64,000 nucleotides of DNA from Symsagittifera roscoffensis (GCF_963678635.1 NC_087068.1:26538318-26602317); one strand, 5' to 3'; counted from the stretch's first letter, positions 12,863 through 23,506 are shown. The notes: generated from the letters alone by a model not told the origin. Translations and numbers: made by a program.

Positions 12863-15800
12863 TTAGAGTTTTTTGTTTGTTTTGCGTCTCTTTGACTGCG
12901 GTGCTGAATCTTCAACTGCTTCGCGGTCGAGGTACCATTCATCATCTTCATTATCTGACGACGAAGAGGAAGTAACTGCATTTGGATCAACCAAATCATC
13001 GCTTTCAATATCACTCTCAGCAATTTCCGTGACACGAAATCTACCTGGATCTGGAGCTTCATAGCTGGTGATACTATTTAACAGGTCTCTCAACGATTGG
13101 CTCGGTTGAGTATCCAACACAAGAAAGCTATCTTCTGACCCATAATTCGTATCCTGCGTGAAGATTTCTTCTTGGTTCGAGCTCTGCTGATCCCAGTCGA
13201 CTAACTCTTCTTCTTCCTCGAAAAATTTCAGCCAAGCGTCTAAATCTTAATCTTTGTGGTGACTGGTGCTCTTAATTTCACTCACGTTCCTTTCGCTATC
13301 ATCATCATCATCATCATCCTGATTGCTATCGGGAAAAATAGAAGCATTTACGGTTCTATAGTGACCGTATGGCAATGTGGAGATACCATCGCTAAGGATG
13401 TATCGCTTATCATCATAGGCTGATCATGCGATTTTGTTTGCTCGAACAGTGTTCAGAATGTGCCTCTCGGAGATGATGCGTGTATTTTCAGCTCGTACAA
13501 GGTTTCCAGACGCGAGAGTTTCGATGTATTTTTCATGAGTTAGCAACCGTTGAGTCACCTTAGTGATTACTTTTGCTGAGTGCTTCCGTGTATCTATAAA
13601 AAAATGATGCTCACTAATCAATTTGTATCTAACTGTTTTTAAACTTATACTTGAAGTTGAAAATAAAAAAGTATGAACGCATCCATTTCAGAAGATCCAC
13701 ACCCCCTCCCCTCATTTAAAAAAAGGTGATATTCATTTAACTTACCCTCCGTCCCCCTTACTCCCACCCACAGAAACACAAAAAAACCTTAAGTCATCAA
13801 AAAATTTCACTTGGAAAAAATTTTTTTTTTTTCATAAAAATTTTGTTTCCAAAATTTTTTTTTCGAAAATTTTTTTTTAAAATTTTTTTCAAAACTTTTT
13901 TTTTTCCAATTTTTTTTTTCCAAAAATTTTTTTTTTGATGAAAAAAAATTTTTTTTTACAAAATTTTTTTTACAACATTTTTTTTTTACCAAATTTTTTT
14001 TCCAACGAAATTTTTTTGACAAAAATTTTTTTTTTAAATTTTTTTTTATCAAATTTTTTTTCCAACAAAATTTTTTTGACAAATTTTTTTAAATTTTTTT
14101 TTCAAGTTTTTTCAACGAATTTTTTTTGACATTTTTTTTCAAAATATTTCAAAAACTTTTTTTGAAAAATTTTTCGAAATTTTTTAATTTTTGAAAATAA
14201 AAAGCGCTCTTTGAACAATTTTGAGCCGGTAATTTTGAAGGAAATGTACTTACTTTGCGATAGTATTGAATAAAGCTTTTGGCTTCAATGCAACAAATTC
14301 TGTAATTATATCACCCGGGAATTCGTCTTTAAACTTTAAAACTGTAAGTTTGTTTTCTGCATTGTAGAGGAAGTGGTCCGATGGATAATTGGAGGAGTCA
14401 AAGTTGTCCAAAATTTCACGTTTCTCGTACAGTTTCTCATAAAAATTGGAGTTTTTTTCCGTTCTTATTTCGTACATTAGGCTGTCAGTGTCTGAGTACA
14501 AGAGGTGACAGTTGAAGTTGGGCTTCATAACCTCGTAGTAAAATTTGTACATCTCAAACTTTGCTAGCTCTAGTATACACGCTCCTACAATTGTGGGTAC
14601 ATCCCATCTGATTTTCGTTGGTGCTAATGTCAATGCAACCATGTCTTCGCCAAAAAATTTGTAGGTTTCAAATTCAAACTTACTTATATTTCGCATTGTT
14701 TCTTCAGCATCTCGTAAAATCTTGATTTTCATTCTCTTTCTTTTTGACTCACACTTTTTTCCATAAATTGAATTGATCAATAGTTTGTACAGGGCTTCTT
14801 CAAACTTGTTTTTTACCGCTTTCCGTTTGTTTGTATTTAGAGTTATGTACGGTTCGAGCCACAATTCTTGTTTGAACTTTACGATGCGATACAGTTTTGT
14901 AACGATAAGGCCAAGCTTCACGTAGAGTTTCAGGAGTTTATAATGAATTATATAATGAGTTTTATCATGTAAAGTTTGTAAAAGTTTTTTCACTTTACCT
15001 ATTGTGGGTCCACAGTTTTCATTGTTTTTCATTTGTTCTGAGATATTTGTTTGGTATCTGCTCAACCAATCTTTTTGAACAATTTCCTTAGTGGGTGCCA
15101 GTGGATAGTCACGGTGACTTTCATGCAACAATTGAGGGTATTTTAAATCAATTTCAACAATATAACCGTAGTCTGAATCGTCAGGGGTTGCTAAAATTTC
15201 TTCTATTGACATGGAATTCTCATCTTCGTTTTCTTGATTATTTCTTTCATTTCTAACTCCGGTTGTCTCGAAATGACGTGCAGGCAGTTTGTGAGTTTGC
15301 ATTACTCCACCGTATAAGTTGTTGGCATCAACCATGAAGCCATAGGTAGTATCTTCGCTCGAATTAAATGTTTCGTTCATTTGCCTGTTGTTTGTAGTGA
15401 ACTGTCGTTTTTCAAAGATTGATGCAGTACCACCTCGCATCATTTTTTCAACCATGTCTAAATGATCTCGATCCGTTAGCAATTCAACATCAGCTTTACA
15501 CACCCGCTTGAAAGCGTCACCAGCTAAATTGGAAGCGGTGAAATGATGAGCACAATCAAGGCTGTATGTTTCATAGCTGATAGAGCGGAATTCCTCAAAG
15601 ACACAGGCTAGCAGCAATGTGTCACATGACAAATATAAGTCATGATAGTCGCGCAGTTTCTGACAATTAAATTGATTGAAAACTTCTTTTGCTTCAACCA
15701 AGTTATCAGCACTAATAGCAATTTTATCTCCGTCTAAACTATTCACCCACTTTTCGAGAGGCGGTAACTCTTTTTCGTCAAATTTTTTTACGGTCGGTCA

Positions 15801-17967
15801 TGTAATTATAAGGATAGAATCCTTTTCTACGTATGAGAGTTCTACAAGTTTGGCTTACGTTTTGAAAGTGGTTTTCCAGAATTGTAAATTTGTTGTCAGG
15901 CAAGTTGTCAACTAACTTTTGTAGTGATGAGTTTAGAAACTTGAAAGAATCTATTAAACGAATATAATCATAAATGTTTTGTGTTGTTTGATCTTTTCGT
16001 GTAATGGTTTTAACCACTACTCCGATAATTAGTGAAATATATTTCTCATCGGTGGATGGAATGACTTGTATTGTAATACGCGAGTCACATTAGTTCAGAG
16101 CTAAACAAATATGATGCATGTCATAATTCTGCAAATTGTGTCCAACGACTGGAATGTAATTTATGTTTCTTCGCGCTAAATTACATTCGCGCTAAATTAC
16201 AAGAGTGACAGTGATCCAGGCACTTTTCTTTGCTTTCACTGAAGTTTTCTTGGCAAATCCAACAGGTTAAAGTTTCTTCTTTACACAGTTGGCTGCGATC
16301 TCCCAAATAATGTGGCACTTTCCGTTTATAGATGTAAACGTCGCGGGCTAATAGATGTAACTCTTTGATAAAATTTTCTAAACAATTTTCAGAGCTGTCA
16401 AGACTAAAAAAAAGTGGTTTTGAGGTTTCATGGTCAATAGCAACCATTGAATACCCGGAGCTTTCATGTTTTTCTAGAACGCGAGATTAGGAAATTTGTG
16501 GGTTGTTCATACATGTTGTAACGGGATTCAGGAACGATTCGAAATCAAAATAAACAACAATAGGTGCATACCAGAGAGCTTGAAAGTTTTTAAATTTATA
16601 CTTGTGGCAGCCATTTTCAGCTGTTGGTATTATCACTACAGCTGGTTCATGATCTTTACATAATCGCTCATGCGTTTTATGATCAATTTCATTGTAATGA
16701 ATTTGAAAACAGTTACGACACAACTGCAGGAAACTTCGGAATTTTTGCTTTCGAACTTCACAAAAAATCGGAGCAGGTCTTTTATCAAAACAAAGTGGTG
16801 CATTCCGGGTTCATATAACAAAAGCAGATCCATGATAAAATTATCTGAACTTTCAAACTTTGAGACAATCATTGGAATGAGATCTCCTTTTTGATATTGA
16901 AACACGTTTACTTGAACGTTATTAAGTCGCTCGAATTGAGGAATCATGTTCAAGCTCATAGGCATAACGAAATCATTAGAACCTTGATGCGTTCCGGGCT
17001 TTGTATAGGTGTGTGGATCTGTCTCTTCAAGTTTAGGATCAACTAACCTACCGACAATTAGATCAGGCTTATATCTAAGATGATAGGCGGCAGTGTAGCA
17101 TAATAAAAAGCAATTGTGGTCGTTCTGATTACAAATATTAATCAGTTGTTGCGAATTTGCTATTTTTGCAGGGAGAGATATAAACGAAGAGCCTCTGATT
17201 GGTAACACTTTTCCGATTTTAATGTAAAGCTCATTTACACGCTGCAGAACCCAGCCGCTACCATGGGCTGAAAAATTCTGGAACACAGTTTCCATTTTTC
17301 CGAGCATTTCGAGAAATAATTCATCAGACAAACCGTTTGCATATAGGGGAGTCATCATAGAATTAGCGAAAATTTCAACGCGTTCGTCTTCAGGTTGTTG
17401 CACGCTTTGGTCCAAAACAACAGTAGCATGCTTGATTAAAGTAAGTTTAGCCGAAAATTGTACTTTGCATGGTCCATTACAGGTTCTATCTAATATCAAA
17501 CTTTGAATCTCATTTTTTTTCAAAATCATAAATTCGATAAGATCATGTTCAATATTTTGGTTGGGAATAATAAAAGTCATTAACGTATTTTTCATGGCTG
17601 ATTCATGAACTTCAACTGAAGCTGGAAAGTTATCAATATCGCTTGCCTGTGTGATTGAGCTAGAGGGGTTGCTGAGTGATTTAAGTTGTTGATCCAAAAC
17701 AGGTAACCCATGCTCTGATTGCATGTGATCCTTGAAGTCTTTAAGTTCACAAAAACCAAGCCGACAATACCGACATAAATTGTTAAATTGTTGATGATCT
17801 GATTCAATATGCTGCTGTAATTTTGATAGCAGTAAACTGCTAAAGTTATAATGGTAGCAAGTAAAAACGGGTAATTCTTTTTCAACAGCGTGAAAGTTTC
17901 GTTCATGACGAGATCTATTTGTTTTTATTGTAAAAACTTTGGGACAATAGTTACACTTGAAACCCAT
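12863..17967 (-). pseudogene. PolB: Polinton DNA polymerase B (with probable intron), interrupted
   Basis: This is a family B DNA polymerase of the protein-primed (Polinton) type that would replicate the element. The likely start is ATG 17,967-17,965; upstream codons are a non-ATG extension. Order: N-terminal C2H2 fingers (17.96-17.7 kb), a conserved pre-exonuclease region (FVMPMSLNMIPQFERLNN), exonuclease motif I YFDFESF (about 16,546), a Cys/His knuckle, exonuclease II (VGHNLQNYD), exonuclease III region (RLIDSFKFLNSSL), motif A DANNLYGG (about 15,329), motif B KLLINSIYGKK (about 14.77 kb), motif C YSDTDSL (about 14.49 kb), and after a probable intron the C-terminal block DDKRYILSDG (about 13.4 kb). 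The reading frame then runs on into a long acidic tail. Breaks seen: frameshift in an A6 run near 16,770, stop 16,487-16,489, 16-bp duplication at 16,171, stop 16,090-16,092, frameshift in the A/T run near 15,785, TGA 13,424-13,426, TAA 13,247-13,249. Confidence 0.92.
13629..14253 (-). other. Probable spliceosomal intron in PolB, filled with A/T simple sequence
   Basis: The upstream polymerase exon runs up to GCAAA and then meets GTAAGT (14,253-14,248), a perfect consensus donor. The reading frame resumes at 13,628 directly after TTAG, in the correct phase, and reaches the conserved C-terminal polymerase block. The intervening 625 nt contain about 400 nt of alternating A and long T runs (13.8-14.2 kb on the plus strand). 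Their Lys/Asn/Phe-rich readings are not protein. The acceptor lacks a strong pyrimidine tract, so the intron is inferred, not proven. Confidence 0.6.
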
Positions 17968-17999
17968 TTTGCTCTGGAACTGTTTTAAAGGGAAGCAGG

Positions 18000-19640
18000 A
18001 AAGGGAATGAATCCCAACCAAACACCATAAGGTTTAAACTACTGCGCTTCGTTTCCTTTTTCCCTCTTCTCGGTTTGAATTTGAATAGCTTTTCCCGCTT
18101 AACTTTGAATTTGAACTCTTTTCCCGCCAAAATTTGAATTAGATTTGAATTTCCCGCCATAACTGTCAAACTCAAATTCGATTGGGCGAAACAAATTAAT
18201 TGTTGTTTGAAATGTTGAATTGTTATAGTTACTACAAACGATAGAAACTAATCTAAACAAACAAAGTATGAGCTAAATTTTAATCCAGAATGATTTTAGA
18301 GCCAAGAGAGAAAAGTTTTAGTTTTATATTTTATCAATTCAAATTTTCGAAATTGCGAATAAAAGTTGAGCATATCATAACACATGATAGATCCTAAATA
18401 TCCCAATTGTCATGGGGACAGAACATCCTATAAAAATGTCAAAATTTGTATCAAAAATAGTTGACATGATGAATAAGTAAAGCAAAAACTGAAAAATGAC
18501 ACTTTTTTAACTTTCCAGGCGCATTTTTATCAATGATGTCAATCACGGAGCGGTCGCACGGTCCATGTCATCATGAATTTGACTCAAATGTCTTTCGATT
18601 TGAAAAAAAAGTCCGAAAAAATGCTTTTCTGTAAAGAAAAATGAGTTTGTTGTTTTAGGGGGGATTAAGGGGATTAGCGTTTTTCTCGAAGACTAATGAA
18701 AAAAACATCTACTCCTACAATCTCATTAGTCGTGCCCCTCAATGCACTTCCATAATAACACCACTTGCTCATAATAAAAAATTGCGTCTTCTGGTTGAAA
18801 ATCGCATTTTTTCGGAAAAATGAAAAAACGATGAGTCATCAATTAAAAAATTTGATTTTTATTATTTTTCTCAAATATTTAGCATGATGATGAATACTTG
18901 TATTTTTTTCAATATGATCATTTTTGGAGACAACAGTATCAATGATCAATTGGTAACTCCAATTTGTAGTAAAAGAAAAATTAATGCTTTTTTTTTCTTT
19001 TTGTAATTAAAAAATCAAATTTTTAACTAAAAAACATTAAAAAAATAATTGTTTTTATCAAAAAGTTGGTTTTAAACATCTTTTATACTATTTTTCATTA
19101 TGTTTAATTTGTATGATAACTAAATGAATAAACATATGGCAACATAAGTTTTCATCCAAAATTATTTTTTTACAGTTTTTTTTGACGTTAATTATCTTTT
19201 TTTCAAAAAACGAAATTGATATTTTTTATCTTGTTTTCTAAAAATTAGCATATATATGGATGCTTTTTCAGTTTTTTTCTCCAGATCACTAATGTAAACA
19301 AGAACTTCAATGTTAATTTGTGAACTCCTATTTGTGGAAAAAATGAAAACATTACGGACTTTTTTTGTTTTTAATTGAAAAAAAAATAGTCAATTAATTG
19401 AAAAAGAAATGATTTTTTTAACTTCAAATTTTAAAGGCTTTTATACTAAATTTTTAATCAGAACACAATCGTGTGATAAATATTGAACAAACACAAGACA
19501 TAAACTCAAACTCAATTTTAAAGTTAATTTATTATACACAATAAAAACAAACAAAAATCAGTAAAACTCAACCTCAGTTTCAAAGTTATATAAGGTCCAA
19601 ATACTCCTGCGCTTTCTCTAGTGTTGGTAGGTTCCGTTTT
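18000..19640. repeat. Non-coding A/T-rich spacer with a diverged direct repeat
   Basis: About 1.6 kb between the polymerase and the next minus-strand gene has no ORF of note. The part 18.84-19.19 kb resembles 19.20-19.56 kb at an offset of about 368 bp: both contain an AGCAT-rich start, an AACTCC-ATTTGT-G block (18,955 and 19,323), a T-run/A-run block and a CTTTTATACTA block. This is a decayed direct duplication. It probably also contains the 5' region of PolB, since no other spacer is available, and the 3' end of the gene at 19.68 kb. Confidence 0.5.
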
Positions 19641-19678
19641 TTCTTTGGTGCAAGGCATAGAGAAGGAGTCAAATTTTC

Positions 19679-20301
19679 CTAATGATTACTCACTGTCGCT
19701 TCGGGGGTGCGCGTTGGAGTTGAAGAATCTGGTTCATCAAGCCATGGTGACACTGTAGGAGAAGGATCAGCTTTCGGGGTAACTAATGATGGTGATTCAA
19801 TATGTTCCATTCCCCATAAACGATCAAAAAATTCAATTTCTTCAAAGTATTCTAATTGGTTTTCACACATTGGAGTAACATCACAATCGTATTTATACAA
19901 AATTTTTTTTACTGGTTTTGATAAAGTTGAAATATCAACCTGAAGAGCAAGAGGCTCGTCAGGATCCGTATATTTACCAGAATTTGTAAGGTAACTCAAA
20001 TACTTTATTATCAGTTCTTCGTCTTTCTTAGAATTTTTAAGGAAATTTTACTGAATAAATGTAAAAAAATTTTGGGAATCATAACGTGATGAGTACAAGT
20101 CCACTCATCAGAATTGAAACTTTTTTCTTCGTTAATTATTGCTACAAAATTACCGTGAACGGTTTCATAAAAAATGGTTCTTTCGTGATTGGAATATCCG
20201 GCAATATTATAACAAGGCATTTTTTGAAGAAAAGTTGGAAGAAAAGGACAAACGTAACGCGGAGAGAAATGAAACTGAAATGAATTGTGAAAACGCCTCA
20301 A
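19679..20301 (-). pseudogene. Unrecognised element protein, about 200 aa, one frameshift
   Basis: Two minus-strand ORFs, 20,301-20,011 and 19,999-19,679, appear to be one gene. The second frame is open upstream of its first methionine, and the two can be joined by a single shift in the A/T-rich stretch near 20,035. A likely start is the Met of MPCYNIAGYSNHERT (20,220); a longer start at 20,301 is possible. The N-terminal part reads HGNFVAIINEEKSFNSDEW. The middle is KKILYKYDCDVTPMCENQLEYF. The tail is Ser/Pro/Thr-rich (TPKADPSPTVSPWLDEPDSS). I do not recognise a family. It is transcribed away from the plus-strand gene block, with about 400 bp of intergenic DNA between, which may hold divergent promoters. 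Confidence 0.5.
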
Positions 20302-20587
20302 GACATTAAAATAGGGATTGGTTCTTCTAAAATTAGAAATTTCAAAACCTCCTATGTAGTTTTTGATCAGTTTAATAAAGGAGGGCGTGTAAAATATTTA
20401 TGTTACCTTGGGTGGTATTCTATGTTTATCTAAATTGCATTCAAACAAATAGCTTGTATCAAAAATAACGTTTAAACATTGTGACCTTTAACACCCATTA
20501 AAATTCTTATCAGTTGTACATGCACAAAATACTTATCCATTTGAACTAAATTGCAATCCAATATCTTTGCGATATAAAGTACATGTG

Positions 20588-20595
20588 TATATAAA
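20588..20595 (+). promoter_or_regulatory. Possible TATA box (TATATAAA)
   Basis: A TATATAAA octamer lies 110 bp upstream of the first plus-strand gene of the element (ATG 20,705), in the divergent intergenic region. It is the best promoter-like match there, but such strings are common in A/T-rich DNA. Confidence 0.3.
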
Positions 20596-20704
20596 TTGAA
20601 ATAGATACAACGCTTTCTTTTGCAGACATATACAATCAATCGAAACCATTCATTTCTTTCTATTCAGTTTTGAATCAAGTTACTTTGAAAATTTACTCGT
20701 TACA

Positions 20705-21007
20705 ATGAATAAAACCAAAACAAGCACCACAGCAAATGCAGATAAAGATTTTGGCGATTGCTATTTCGATATTTTGGAAAACAGTAAAAGATTAGTGCGT
20801 GCTACATTGAAAACATATGACCAAACTGGAACTTATGTATTCCTGAAAGTTTTCAAAAAAGCAACTGAAGGCGCTGAATTTGAATGTGTACAAAGACTTT
20901 CCTTAAGCAGCGAAGAATTTTCAAAATTACTAAAGTCGGGAAAGTCAATCCGAGCGCAAACAAGTGAAATTTCTGATACTGTTGAAAACAAAGACACACC
21001 AGTCTAA
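20705..21007 (+). CDS. Small intact protein, possibly PC4/p15-like ssDNA-binding fold
   Basis: An uninterrupted 100-aa ORF starts at the first ATG after the possible TATA box and opens the plus-strand gene block. The core RLVRATLKTYDQTGTYVFLK followed by GAEFECVQRLSLSSEEFSKL has the layout of the PC4 transcription cofactor/ssDNA-binding domain: a strand of the form R-x-x-L-x-x-Y-x-G, a second strand with aromatic residues, then a Leu-Ser-x-E-x-F/W helix. The N-terminus is Lys/Thr/Ser-rich. The resemblance is a pattern judgement without a database search; a role in replication or transcription of the element would fit its place but is inferred. Confidence 0.6.
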   Translation: MNKTKTSTTANADKDFGDCYFDILENSKRLVRATLKTYDQTGTYVFLKVFKKATEGAEFECVQRLSLSSEEFSKLLKSGKSIRAQTSEISDTVENKDTPV

Positions 21008-21088
21008 CTGTAAACGAGCCAGGAAATCTCAACTTTCCTCAAACACAAACGATTTCAAGCACGACTCGAATTAATTTTCCTTTACAAA

Positions 21089-21879
21089 ATGGCAGAAGCT
21101 ATGTTCGAAGTTGTGTTACCTGATTATTTCAAAAAAATTTCAACCAAATTTCAAATTTGTTATCACTGAAAAAATTCCTAATTTATCTACTTTTAAAAAT
21201 TAAGCTTTTGGAAGCCACTTCAAATCTGAATATTGCCCTTTTTCAGTCGAGAATGAAAAAAATATTCATTACCATATATTGATTCAAGTAGATTCAGAGG
21301 AGCAATTAAACCAATTTTTTCCTTCCCAAAAATGTTCCAGTGTTCCTTGTATTTTCACGTGCTTCAAATACTTAGTTTCTCCTGCTAAAGATGTCAAAGG
21401 AAACGGTGAGTTATTTGACAAGCTTAAACTAGCTCTCACTTATTCAGCACAACCTGTTGCAGCCAATCTCGAGTTGTTAGATTTCACTGCAATCAAAAAA
21501 CGTTTACCCAATTTATTGCTTTCTGCAACATCATCTAACAAACAAACTTCACCAAATCAAAATGTTTGCAAGAAATCTCCGGCCGTTGGGGGGACAGAAA
21601 CGAATTGATAATACAGTTATGCCTGCTGCATCGTCGACGTCAAGCAAATCCGTAAGAATTTCAACTTCAGTGTCAAAGAAACATACAGAAAGCAGACATG
21701 TTCAAACAGATGAGATGAACACAGAAACTTTGAAAAGATTTGAAAGTTTAATTAATGGACCCCATTCTGCCGCTTTTTGTAAAATAATGGATATTTTGAC
21801 AAGTGGATATGGAAAACTTGATGTAGATACTGATGTGCTATTTGTGAAATTTATTGTTGAAGAGAAAGTTAAGTTTTAA
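21089..21879 (+). pseudogene. Broken element protein with an HUH-like motif
   Basis: ATG 21,089 (MAEAMFEVVLPDYF) opens a gene whose frame is broken by an apparent indel in an A-run near 21,131, a TAA near 21,202 and an indel in the G-run near 21,590, after which the frame continues to a stop at 21,879 (about 260 codons in all). The N-terminal half contains FVITEKIPN, about 40 residues later NIHYHILIQVDSEEQLNQFF, and about 35 residues later CFKYLVSPAKD. This spacing recalls motifs I, II (His-hydrophobic-His) and III of HUH/Rep-type nucleases, although the third lacks the canonical Y-x-x-K. The C-terminal half (TETLKRFESLINGPHSAAF) is unrecognised. Confidence 0.4.
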
Positions 21880-21926
21880 TTGATACTTTTCATTATTCCT
21901 TTTTTATTATATTGAGTTCAGTAAAC

Positions 21927-22334
21927 ATGATTTCAACTTTCGATTTAAAACTCATTCATGAAATTTTTATAGACTTAAAATCACAATATCCAGACAAATC
22001 AGGCAAATTTCAGTATTTTTTAGCCACTTGTTTGTATTTGGATGCTGATATTAATTTGGATTTTGTTTTGAAAAACAGACCATATGGTGGTTTAATTGGA
22101 ATAGACAATTCGTCGCTCGACAAACACTTGAAACATTTCAATTTTATTAGAATATATGATATTTTGCATGACGCAGCAGGATATTTGCAAGAAAAAAATC
22201 ATACCGGTCCTGGGTACACATATTTTTTGCCTTGTTCAATAAAAAACTGTTAACTGGGTCACGTGACAGGTATTGCTATTTGCTTAATTCTTAAAATATT
22301 CAAACCAAAGTTATTTCGTTTGTTGGAATGTTGA
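21927..22334 (+). pseudogene. Conserved Polinton accessory protein, one in-frame stop
   Basis: The ORF starts at ATG 21,927 (MISTFDLKLIHEIFIDLKS) and is open to a TAA at 22,251. The same frame continues to TGA 22,332-22,334. The continuation is meaningful: the second Polinton at 51,450-51,668 has the same order, an RLNAILHDSAG-like block (here RIYDILHDAAG), a GYC/GYT block and then LGHVTR (here LGHVTG) with no stop between. The TAA is therefore probably a lesion. Family function is unknown to me. The next gene begins 9 nt downstream. Confidence 0.55.
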
Positions 22335-22343
22335 GTGAAAGTC

Positions 22344-22932
22344 ATGTTAACCCAAAGAAGGAAAACTAAAAAATTGTTTTTCAACCATCTCATTATTTTA
22401 GATATTGAAGGATTTAAATGTGGCAAGAAACCTTTGATCATAAAGGAACTTTCCGTTTGCTCTGCTAATACAATTGATACAATTCATTTTCTAACACCAG
22501 TTCAATTCAACAATTTATCAAAAGAAGAGAAAAAAGCGTACAATTGGGTATCTAAATTTCTACACGGGCTTCGTTGGGACGAAGGTGAATACCCTTACTC
22601 ATACTTGGATCAAATTTTCGACAGCATTCGTTTGAGGAACCCAAGTTCCCATTTTTTTTTGCTAAAGGTACACAAAAATCTGTTTTATTAGCTGAATACT
22701 TGAAATTACCCGTGACAATTTGGAAGATATTGGCTGCCCAAAGATTGAACAGTTGTTGGGTCAAGAAAAACATATTTGCAAACGACATTCTCAATTACTT
22801 CCCTCGCATCAATTATTAAAGCATTGTACCCGTAGAAAATCCAAAGTTTTTTTCGATTGGTTACAAAATGAACTGTCCAATGATGCAAACAACCTTATCT
22901 CCAAATTTGTTGGTTTACGCTTCAATGACTAA
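22344..22932 (+). pseudogene. DIE-motif protein (possible RNase H-fold/DEDD exonuclease-like), two frameshifts
   Basis: The gene starts at ATG 22,344 and soon shows FFNHLIILDIEGFKCGKKP and LIIKELSV, a strand with D-x-E as at motif I of DnaQ/DEDD exonucleases. The frame then shifts twice, at the T-run near 22,651 (into a reading with FAKGTQKSVLLAEYLKL) and near 22,721 (into EDIGCPKIEQLLG, then a Cys/His-rich stretch HICKRHSQ, and KVFFDWLQNELSND). It ends at 22,932. A core of the same protein (TVLDIECIENNVVKELG) is preserved in the second Polinton at about 51.72 kb. Exonuclease activity is only suggested by the motif; the remaining acidic residues are not clear. Confidence 0.5.
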
Positions 22933-23438
22933 TCAGAGTCCTGAAAAAAGTTTAACACCAAGAATTAAAGTTACTCTTACGCGGACAGGCATATTAGATT
23001 GTCGAGGAAAACCTCTCCTGCAAAAACTCGAACAAATTACACTGAACGATATCGAAATCGATAGTTTACGGAAATTTTTTACAGTTCTTGACTACTTTCA
23101 CCTGTACAATGTCCAGACTCCAGGAATTTCGCCAGTCAATTCCGTTGTTCAATCTAAACCTGGAAAGGCTGCAACCTCAGCTGGGAGAGAGAAGACAAAT
23201 CCATTTGCATGACCATCAGCTTCCAGCTGAACTGAAAGAATTAGTCAAAACTAATAACGTTGAGGAAATACCTTTAGTTCAAGCCACTATCCGAGTTGCT
23301 GCTCATTTTGTTGTAAAGTTCAAATCTAATTGTAACCATGACAAATTCACAAAATATGAGTTTTTCTTCATTGAACGAGGAGTTGATTTGCCTGTTGAAC
23401 CGAAACGACGAATCACATATATATGCCAAGTTTTGTGA
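22925..23438 (+). pseudogene. Unrecognised element protein, paralogue of the next gene, one frameshift
   Basis: ATG 22,925 overlaps the preceding stop by 8 nt. The first frame (MTNQSPEKSLTPRIKVTLTR, then LRKFFTVLDYFHLYNVQTP) is open to 23,212. The second part lies in another frame, overlapping from 23,088 and ending at 23,438. It contains LPAELKELVKTNNVEEIPL and AHFVVKFKSN, which align with LPKELLDEISTGNVEKNVR and ARYIIKYKPN of the following gene. The two are therefore related and probably arose by tandem duplication. Function is unknown. Confidence 0.5.
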
Positions 23439-23506
23439 ATCATAATAAATATATTTATTGACTGTTTTCTTTTTCTTTTGATCTTGTGTGATTACTAGTT
23501 GCTAGC

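Noticed and set aside
12826-13064. Overlapping ORFs on both strands at the end of PolB
   Set aside because: They are shadows of the acidic polymerase tail in other frames; Ser/Asp repeats keep several frames open.
13807-14129. Lys/Asn-rich (minus) and Phe/Asn-rich (plus) ORFs of 64-91 codons
   Set aside because: They are translations of alternating A and T runs inside the probable PolB intron; both strands are open only because of the simple sequence.
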